Below are positions 55,701 to 64,000 of a stretch of 64,000 nucleotides of DNA, in pieces. The notes beneath the pieces were generated by a model, which worked only from the letters and a program-made list of their open reading frames with translations, made no database searches and was not told the DNA's origin. The stretch covers positions 62,001 to 126,000 of the forward strand of contig JABSSW010000014.1 in NCBI GenBank assembly GCA_018902385.1. The letters run 5' to 3'. The position numbers were made by a program, and so were the translations under genes. The stretch comes from Physcia stellaris (Eukaryota > Ascomycota > Lecanoromycetes > Caliciales > Physciaceae). Position 1 is the first letter of the stretch; each line of letters starts with the position of its first letter.

Positions 55701-56680
55701 TAGTTTGAAGGATCCTTTTCAAACCTTTGAGCCAGCAGGGGTAATCGACCAAGACGCTGCCACAATCAATGCTTCTCCGGGAAATGGACCGTTGGGTTTA
55801 GCTAATGCATCTCCGCCATCAAAGCTCATTGTCAAGCTTCCCTACGCCCAAGCCTCGAAGAGTCTCTTGGTGATAAAAGACTCTAATGAGAAATCCGAGG
55901 CTCGCGCTGGAAGTCGAGATCTTCTAGTCAACGACCAGCATCAGTCAGCCAGTACACAGAGGTAAGTATTGAGGACTCATTCAACACAGACATCCCAAGC
56001 TAATGCATCTACTTAGCAGCTCGATAGGTTTTGGTACCTCTAGTTTCCTTGGAAAGCTGCTGAGAAGCCCCTTGTTCTCCTCCGCCAATCCGAAAAAGAG
56101 CGGTTCGAGCAAGCTAATGGGCGGTCGTTCCGCTAGTAACGCACAAGGAACTACAGATACGACTCAGAAGGAGAATTTGAAATCCGAGCATGGGGTGTAC
56201 AACATGGATCACCCAACGTATCCCCGCCAGGTCAGCATAAGTCTCCATCAAGACAACGGCTTTGGCAAATCCCTCTCCTCGGTCGCACCAACAAATATGA
56301 ACGCTCACGCGCAAATGCATCCACAGCCGAGTAGACCAGGCGGACCGTTCCAGTCTTCCGAATGGCAGATCCGCCATCATCCACCTTCGCCCGCACGTTC
56401 CTCTCATGGTGCGTCCACTACCAGAATATACCAGCAACGTGGAATGCCGCAGTATGATGGCGCTGATGACGAGTCCCCTCGTGGGACCAAAGTCCGCACT
56501 AACGAGCCAGAGAAGGATGGCAAGAAGGCGGGGCGGAATGAGCTCGATCCCAAAGAGTTCCAAACAGGTGGCAATGAACTGCCTGGGGGACATGAATACG
56601 CCGTCAACCGCTTTCTGGAAAACATCAAGAAGGCAGAAGACAAGGACAAGGCGAAGCATCCGCCGAAGAATCACAAGTGA
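52782..56680 (+). CDS. Uncharacterised 1234-residue fungal protein
   Basis: Exons 52782-53013, 53150-55961 and 56020-56680; introns 136 and 58 bp with gtatgt and gtaagt donors. The N-terminal 77 residues look ordered (MDWVEQQALGDGIDSIVGEV, YDIQTLLDICAATDLSNIHL). The first splice joins HQGALH to VRLAFDPFEKR. Long disordered, Gln/Ser/Pro-rich regions follow, with a helical block at about YLRNELQSLDRYIALHGKKF to LVQELDQYRRRL and another near IAYVEELGLNSAYGVKKYC. The C-terminus is basic and ends KHPPKNHK. I recognise no domain; the composition suggests an RNA- or scaffold-type protein. The last acceptor is a NAGNAG site (tagcag), so an extra Ser is possible. Exon 2 has no further introns that I can see. 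Confidence 0.8.
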
Positions 56681-59436
56681 TACCGAAAGCATCCTCTGGT
56701 AACATATCGCAGCCGATGGATAGACTATGGAATGAAAATCAACAGCTTACATCAGGTTAGGATGTATGAAGTCAGCGAGTTGAGACGTAACGTTTTACTA
56801 TCGACATTCATATTTCTGCCCGTTCGAACTTCCATGTTGGACGGAACGAGGACAACCCGCATCGTCGTCTTGTGGAGTTTCCAGTGTCGAACAAGCAGAG
56901 TTTGCGACGAGGATATCTGAGTTTAGTACAGCAGTTTGTACCTTGAGGTCGGAGGTTGCATTATTTGCATCTTTATCAAGTAGGGTAGACCGATCGTGTC
57001 AAGTATTACTCAGTTTAGACAACCTGATCTTTCGACATTGCACCATTTTTTTTAAACTGATGACGAATTGTATCGGATTTTCTCTTCTTCTACTTCCTTC
57101 TTGTAAGGGCTAGGTACAATCTCACGCTTTGGAATGTCTTTCTTTGGGCCGGACTCTTCTCAAAAGCATTGCCTCTTTATCAAATCTTCTCTACTACATC
57201 TTCCTTAGATTAGATACAATTTGATACCCAATAAATCATCCTCTTAGAAATACCACTGACAACACATTCTGAACAGTGATCAACGACCACTGTTCGGTTA
57301 AAACTAAAGAGGATATGCTTACGATGGACGCGTCGAGCTGAGATCTTCAGCCAAAGTACATACTCGTACAAGTAAGACGACCAAGGATATCTGCGATGCT
57401 CTGCGTCTTGGGCTGCGGTGATTTGCTGGCACGCATTGATCAGAAAAGCAGCTGCAAGATGAGCTAAGGGCAGCATCACTGGCCGCCAATGAATGCCAAA
57501 AATACCATCCCAGCGTACGAGTAAGCCGCTAAGGTAGCGGCGCGTTCTTGCGCATCTAAATTCTGGGCAACGCTTAATGTTTGAATTCTGGACCGGCGGG
57601 GAACGAGGTCTTTCTTAGCCCACCAATGACAACAGGTCCAGGGGGATCAGCTCCCTAGCTTGCAGCATCGCTGATCTGGCGTGGAACATGGCAAATGCAT
57701 GCACCCGGCACCGCCGCCTTTCTTTGAATCCATATGCAGCTTAAAGCCAAATCCTCCAGTGGTGTCACGGTGTGGCACAAGATCAGTAAAGTTGCTGTAG
57801 CCGCATGCCTGTCTCTGCCCTGGAACCAATGGGAGAGATATGCTATACGACACCCTAGAGAGGAAGATGATGCGGTGAAGGGGACAGCTCATCCAGCTAT
57901 CAGACCGCAGACAGCGACGAGAGCACTGAATGCAGCCGGCGGCTGGGCAGTCGGCACTGGGCAAAAGGTGGAAATGAAAGTGCACCGTCGCCTCTATAAT
58001 AAATCCCCGAGATCAGCGGAACTCCTCCTTCCCAAATCGTCATACGGACTTCCCCCCCCCCTTGCCGATGATTGCTTTTCCTGGCTTAGTCAGGGCCTGA
58101 ATCTCGGGGGCAGATTGAACATGGAAGGGCGGGAAGAGGTGTACCGTTAGTTCGATACCGATCAAAACACCTGGATATTCCAAGTAGTCATCGCCCTCGC
58201 TGTCGACTCAGAGAGAACACCGAGAGTCACCGACAGCAGAGGGTCTCACTTTACTCGTTGCGAGGCATGTCTTACCTCTCCGGACGACATGCGAGCAGGT
58301 GTAACGAACGGCAGCCAGCGGTGCGACAAACAATCTATCCAGTTGTGATACTCCCAGAACAGAAAAGGAATTCCAGATTGACTCATTGACCATGTCATGC
58401 TCAAGGGATATGGCATAGCTGACTGGATACTTGCAGGACGACTGTCAGCTCCGGGCATGATTAATGTATCAGCCCTGTCGCTGTCGCTGCTGCTGACCAC
58501 ACCTGCAAACGGACTGTAATTATTACTCATCCACACCGGATACAGTCAGCCTTCCAGAAATCGCTCGATCCTTCAAGCAGCAAAGCCTCATGCGTATGTG
58601 GATAGCGCTCACATTGTATTTGTATATTTATTCGCTCCTGTGCCATCAGTGCAGCACAGTCAGATGAATAGGCATTGGTAGAGGGAAGAGTGTTTGCAGC
58701 GACATAGGGCAGCCATACACAGTTTTAACGGCCCAAAGAGTGCATTTCGCTTAATGAACAAGTGGTATCAGGTCTTTTTCGGTCCCAACACCCAAGATGC
58801 AAATGAGATGCCCAGGCTGTAGCAAAGAGTATCCAACGACTCTTTTCCCCTCTTCGTGAAAGTGTAATAGAGCTTTGCGACGCTTGGACAAGGGTGAACA
58901 AGTTGAACGACAGAAAGTCAAGGCGAAAACCCGCCTACCACAGCGCCGGGAAGAAGACTTGGATTTGGTGTTGCAGGCGAACAAAAGCCCCTGGATTTCC
59001 ACTGAGAGGTGCTAGCGGCGCACACTAAAATTGCCCTTACGAAGGGGTACATATCCAGCCACCGCCCTCGCATTTCTCCCTTTGCTCCCTCTCCACCATA
59101 GCTCATATCCATAACAATACCAGTACATATCCTATTCAACATTCCTTTCGGCCGAATCTTCTCTTTGGATCTCCGTAGATCCAATTACCAGGTCCACTAA
59201 CCCGTGGATCTAAGAACTTCCACAGCTTTCCGACACAGCAGCCCATATGTCAGCAGAGAGACAGAGCCAGAAACCCTCTCCTTCCTCCTCCTCTCAACAC
59301 ATTCACAACATCCTCATCCCAAGAGACGCTGCTGAACAATCAATTGGCCTCTACTGTCCATATCGAGGCTGGCCGCCTCACCGTGCTTGTACATAACGCC
59401 GCCGACCGCCCGATGTGAACAACTCGCCACTTCAAC
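56681..59436. other. 2.75-kb intergenic stretch, no gene seen
   Basis: Short ORFs on both strands without domains. Features are limited to a C-run near 58047-58056 and T-rich patches near 57045-57110. The right end (from about 59030) is pyrimidine-rich and is probably the promoter and leader of the next gene. Confidence 0.45.
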
Positions 59437-60642
59437 ATGTATCATTATTCTGTTCCCCCGCCTGGCTATGTTCGTTACAATTACAACACTTCTGCCACTA
59501 CCTCTCCATCCAATTCGCCTCCTCCAGAAGAGGCCTACGATTATTACCGACCGCGACCCCAATATGCGACGCCCACTCGCAACCCATCAAAGCGACATTC
59601 TCGAAATGAGAGCCATGGCAGTCCCCGAGGGCCCGCCGGTTGGCATTCTCCCGCAGGATATCCATCACCAGGCTATTACGTCCCTCAGCCACACTATTAC
59701 GCGTCACCGGTCGCGAACCAGGAATTTGTGAGTAACATAGACCGAGTCAGAGCCCATGCTCGACGCTTCTCGACCTCGGCCGCCCGTGGCGGTGGCAACA
59801 CCCACGTCCGAGAGACTTTGCAATCGCCGACACAGCGTATTATCATTGATACGTCTGACGAAGCAGAAGATTCGCCTACATACACCCACACCAAGCCACG
59901 CACTGGTCACTCCAAGAAGAAGTCGTCCGCCAAAGCTGATCCATACATCTTCTTCCACCAGGTGCCCGTCTACGCTAAAGAGTCTGACTCACAACCCCAA
60001 AGGTCTCGTGCCCGCCGCCCGTCACACTCTGGCAATCCCAAACCTACCACTACGACGCGACCAGCAAAGCAAGCGCCCCCTGCACGCGAGGCAACCGCAG
60101 CTGACGCAGCGAAGGCAGGGGTACCGGCAGGCTATTCGATCAAAAATTGGGATCCCACCGAGGCACCAGTGCTCCTCCTTGGCAGTGTCTTTGATGCCAA
60201 TTCGCTCGGCAAATGGATCTACGATTGGACGGTCTTCCGCAATGGCCCAGCAACACCAATATCCGAGGTCGCAGGCGACCTATGGCTTCTGCTGATCAAG
60301 ATTGCGGGCAAGATGAAGCGGGCTGAGGAATGCTTGCCTCGAATTAAAGCAATGGACAACCAAGAAATGGTGGAGGACTTCATCGAGAGTGGTCATAGGC
60401 TGTGGAATCGCCTAGAGAAACTACTGAAGATTTGTGAGGAGTTCATGTGGAGACATGCGAAGAGGGATGGCAAGAAGGGAGTCACTATGGGGAAGAATAG
60501 TGGCATCGAGTTTGTGGACACCATTTTCGGACGGGACCGGGAGTTGGAGAACACCGAGAGCCTGATGCAGAGCATCCGGCTTTGGAACATGCGATTCGAC
60601 GCGAATTGCGAAGACATCTTGAGGCGGCCTTCGTCTGCCTAG
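59437..60642 (+). CDS. Protein of the fungal 'vegetative cell wall protein gp1' annotation group
   Basis: A single exon encodes 401 residues. The N-terminal 220 residues are disordered and rich in Pro, Tyr, Ser and Thr (MYHYSVPPPGYVRYNY). The C-terminal 180 residues are ordered and conserved: GYSIKNWDPTEAPVLLLGS, FDANSLGKWIYDW, EVAGDLWLLLIKIAGKMKR, MGKNSGIEFVDTIFGRDREL and RFDANCEDILRRP. I recall this C-terminal block from many Pezizomycotina proteins that carry the name gp1. The name comes from the proline-rich part and is probably misleading: there is no signal peptide, so it is likely intracellular. Function is unknown. Confidence 0.85.
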   Translation: MYHYSVPPPGYVRYNYNTSATTSPSNSPPPEEAYDYYRPRPQYATPTRNPSKRHSRNESHGSPRGPAGWHSPAGYPSPGYYVPQPHYYASPVANQEFVSNIDRVRAHARRFSTSAARGGGNTHVRETLQSPTQRIIIDTSDEAEDSPTYTHTKPRTGHSKKKSSAKADPYIFFHQVPVYAKESDSQPQRSRARRPSHSGNPKPTTTTRPAKQAPPAREATAADAAKAGVPAGYSIKNWDPTEAPVLLLGSVFDANSLGKWIYDWTVFRNGPATPISEVAGDLWLLLIKIAGKMKRAEECLPRIKAMDNQEMVEDFIESGHRLWNRLEKLLKICEEFMWRHAKRDGKKGVTMGKNSGIEFVDTIFGRDRELENTESLMQSIRLWNMRFDANCEDILRRPSSA

Positions 60643-63600
60643 AGTGGATGAGATTTGACTGGTCCAGGTTGCCACTGACTCATTCGGACTATGACTGGGA
60701 GGTTTCCATCGGCACATGCCGTTGCGATTTGCGGTTTTTTGTTCTATGATACCCTGTTGCGCGTGCTTTTCCATGTCCTGTTCTGGGGGTCCTGCCTCGA
60801 AGCGATGCATTTCAGGTGCGATGGCTGTACAATTACTATGGGCTCGGCCAGTGTTCTGGGAGGTTGGAGCGTGCTTGGGTATGTGTCGCTCATTTTACAT
60901 TTGGGAGGCGCATTTTAATATGGGTATTGTTTGGAGTTTTGGGTGCAGAAAAGTTGGTCCGCCTGGTACCTTCGGCTTAGATTCTCAAGTATCTATTTGG
61001 AAATTATATACGCTACCTATAGATTGCTATAATACCACAGACTTCGCAGTCATCTTTTACCATATTATTTGCGTAGAAATGAACTTTTCCTTCGAATTTG
61101 CACGTGACCATGGTTCCCTTCAGAAGATTTGCAGTATTACTAAAATACCTGTACCATGTCCTCTTCCCTCTTTGTTCGATGGAACATACCATCTCGCTCT
61201 CACCATACTGTTTGTCAATCATGAAACACTCCTCCAATCCTACCTTTCCCCGCTGGATGTCTCTCGGGCGGCAAAGCAGCCGTATGCACGAGCCCAGCCA
61301 TGCCAACCGTGCCTGGCATGATCCTTCGGTGGGCCTTGCCGTCGGAAAACGCAAGTGATGGTTCGAGAGGCATTTAATGCACAGACATCATGATCCATGA
61401 CCATATCGCTGTGGCATGACTCTTGCACACTTGATACACGGCACCCTCTAATGCGTGGATTGCGTGGATGCCTTTCGGGCTCAGCTCTCCATTTCGTACT
61501 GCATCCTTTACGAGAGGCGACCACAAACAGGGTAAATCCGTTTTCGCAACGCCGGCATTTTCAGCCAGTCGGACGCCATCGTGGACATAGACGCATGATG
61601 TACCCCGGGTCTTATCATAATATGGCAATTAACATGCACGGAGGGATTCAACCTGCATCAGTCTATTTCGCAATGTCATCCTATCAGTCACTGCGTACAT
61701 TACCATACAGGTCGTAGACCATGCAGCTCCCCTTTCCTTTGCAACGCGCACCTATCAGTGTTCAATCGTATCGAGATCCAGCTCTTCTGTAATTTTAAGC
61801 GCAGAGGGACACAGCCAAGAGCACTCGGAGGCAAAGGCGAACTGGGTTCATGCATCCTGCAAGTCATCCACACCACTTCTCAGCCTCAAGAGCAGTCAGC
61901 ACGGTAGGTAATCCGTAGGAATGTGTCATCTGCCTTCAAACAAGCGGCACCCATTCAGCTTGAAACGAGGCATCCATTTCATCTACGATGGTCCGCGGCG
62001 CTTACGGCACGACTTTCATCCTCGATCCTTCGACGCTGGATGTGATAGTGATAAGTCTGGGTGATGGTGGGCTTGGGTTGCATGAACTTTTTTTTTCCTT
62101 TTCCATTTGCTCCAATTGCTCGCACACCAACAGTTTTCCGACTTGATTGATTTCAAGTCTCTCTGAAAAGCTTACGTGTTGAAATCAACGTAATTGGCCA
62201 AATGTTGACGGTGATATCGCAAGCGCGAAATGACAGTCAATGTCTCCTTCCACATCCTATGAACATGGCATCCCGCTGACCACTCCCTCGATCAGGGTGC
62301 CTTGCTGTTGGTGGGCAGCCATGACGCTCCAACACGACCTTGCCACTGTCTAGACCGCTTTACATCAAATGTAATGTGTAAGAGCAGGAAACTCAATGCT
62401 GTGATACCTTGGCCTCCCTATGTCACATGGTAGACGCGGAGGGCTCGATGCATACGCTAGGTCATCAAAGGACATTATCACCATCACAGCCGCTGACATA
62501 TCATGTTCGAGTCTTGCCGCCCTCGTAACGGTGCAGCCTTGTAAGTCGCTTTCTCAAACAATGCGGAAGCTGGCCATGCGAATGATACTCCCATACGTGG
62601 AGTGTTGTTCGCGTAATCTTGTACGTCGGTGTCTTTTTCTCACGATTCTACAATTTCAAGCCTTTTCGCAAGGTACAGGAACATCAGAGCAGTTTCCAAA
62701 GGTTGTACCGCTAGAAGCCTGGCTTCCAAACTCATCTGCTCCCCTAAGGCTACGGTATTTGTTTTCCTGCTCTAAAAGATCAACTTTCCGGATATGTACT
62801 TCAAGTCCTAGTCCATCACAGGGCAAGAATCGCGGAACGGTAGCTCTTGGCTTTTGGTACATCACACACATTAATCATCGTGACAAACATATTTGCAGCA
62901 AGAGCGAGGATACGCCTGGTGAGCACGACAGTTCCCAAAAGCATTGTAGCTCGATCGTATCTTCCATGAGGCCCTGGGGGAGCTTACTACTTTCCTCTAA
63001 AGTGTGCAGGCAACACAAATTACCGATCTCTACACATGGTCTTGAGTAGACTTAAAGTGTATCAAGACCTTTGTCGAGAGTTTCCGCGGCCTCACAGTTG
63101 CTCGCATACCTACAGTTTAGGCTGCTGTTCTCTATGCTTTTCAACGGGTGGCAAAGGGGACCGAGATATCCCTTGGGAGAGGGGATGATTTGACCGGTAT
63201 CGATAATGGCCAATGTCTTTACAAAAAGCCCTGGAGGGCTCCATTGAACAAGCGTTAGGCGTGATAATGATAGCTTTTATTTCTCTACTGCTATCAACTA
63301 TCACATTCTTGACGGTACCTATCCATCCCGGTCACTGACGCGTTGGGTTTCGAATGCATGTGGAACACGCCTCTTTCGTTCGTCCTCGACATACCTTAGC
63401 AACCGGGGCGCTGAGGGTACTCGCCAGCGTTGCGAAATCCTTGTCAAATTCGCCGTCCTTGGAAAGTTGATGATGGTGCGTAGTATAACACCGTTGTCGA
63501 AAGTGTGGAGTCAATCCGTTCGCAGTGATAAGTGATACAGCTTAGGGTTGAAGAAGCGAAGCCGTCCAACCCTAATCTTTTGGCGGGCTTTTTTCTCCGA

Positions 63601-64000
63601 GCGTTACTGGTTCCTGCGTCCCCTCGGTCGCGAGGATCGTACGCAATTGGTGTAGTCTCCGCAAACGTTCCCGGTCTTTGTAGGATGGAGAAAAAGGATT
63701 CAGGATGGAGAAGATTCAATTGTCTCTAATTACCTCTACCTGTCTGCAAGGGCCATGGCCTACCTTCCTGCTCTTCCATCCCCTTCCACCATGAAACGCC
63801 ATTGACCAACGAGAATCCAGCAATCGAGCACGCTCAACAGCGACAAGCATTCACTAGATCGAGTTGCATAATAAGACTGCAACAACACCTGTTGAGCTTA
63901 TTTCAATGGCGCACCGTATAGTCACCATGCCTTGTCTCCATTCTTGCTGTCATGGACCTTAGCAGCCTGCCTGCTCTGTGCCAAAAGTAGGCACAGATGG
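60643..64000. other. 3.4-kb right end without a convincing gene
   Basis: Open frames at 60716-61321 (+), 61013-61354 (-) and 62420-63049 (+, 209 codons from an ATG) have no recognisable domains, and their amino-acid make-up (many Cys, Ser, Arg) looks like chance. No tRNA or repeat was found. A gene of short exons could still be present. Confidence 0.4.

Noticed and set aside
62420-63049. 209-codon ATG-started ORF on the plus strand
   Set aside because: No domain, many Cys/Ser/Arg residues, and no splice or homology support; likely chance.
1-64000. CRISPR arrays, operons or bacterial ribosome-binding sites
   Set aside because: The window is fungal; no such structures are present or expected.

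Overview
The window is nuclear DNA of a filamentous ascomycete (Pezizomycotina). Most introns are 48-150 bp with GTRNGT-like donors, CTRAC/CTGAY branch points and YAG acceptors. Genes lie on both strands, about 0.3-3 kb apart. The encoded set is typical of this group: a fungal DENN protein, an AldA-type aldehyde dehydrogenase, Mre11, a Taz1/TRF-like telomere protein, HeLo-domain proteins and F-box paralogues. I lean towards Dothideomycetes, but nothing in the sequence proves the class.

Layout. 0-9 kb: two membrane-traffic regulators, a DENN-domain protein (2107-5095) and a TBC Rab-GAP (5707-8952). 9-11.7 kb: no gene seen. 11.7-18.3 kb: two diverged F-box paralogues either side of an 814-residue protein of unknown function. 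18.4-21.4 kb: a small secreted protein and an unrecognised 273-residue protein. 21.4-25.3 kb: no convincing gene. 25.4-27.5 kb: an AT-hook nuclear protein. 27.9-34.0 kb: a head-to-head pair made of a HeLo-domain pseudokinase and an active-looking kinase with ankyrin repeats. 36.2-42.7 kb: aldehyde dehydrogenase, Mre11, mitochondrial ribosomal protein uS19m (pieced together from four short exons) and a small zinc-ribbon protein of bacterial appearance. 43.1-45.6 kb: a whole-length but dead pogo/Tigger-type DNA transposon that landed beside or within a small gene. 46.3-50.5 kb: TAF10 and a Taz1/TRF-like telomere-binding protein. 52.8-60.6 kb: a 1234-residue protein of unknown function and a protein usually annotated 'vegetative cell wall protein gp1'. 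The last 3.4 kb shows no convincing gene.

Two things stand out. First, the divergent pair at 27.9-34.0 kb has the domain logic of animal necroptosis. One partner resembles MLKL (a HeLo four-helix-type killer domain joined to a pseudokinase). The other resembles RIPK4/ANKK1 (a kinase followed by ankyrin repeats). They share a 280-bp intergenic region. Second, the interior of the transposon has almost lost the dinucleotides CC and GG: I count two in about 2.08 kb. CA and CG are kept. Conserved tryptophan codons have become TGA. This points to C-to-T change at CpC, not the CpA target of classical fungal RIP.

Exon borders given here come from reading splice signals, reading phase and remembered family patterns. 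They were not tested against transcripts.
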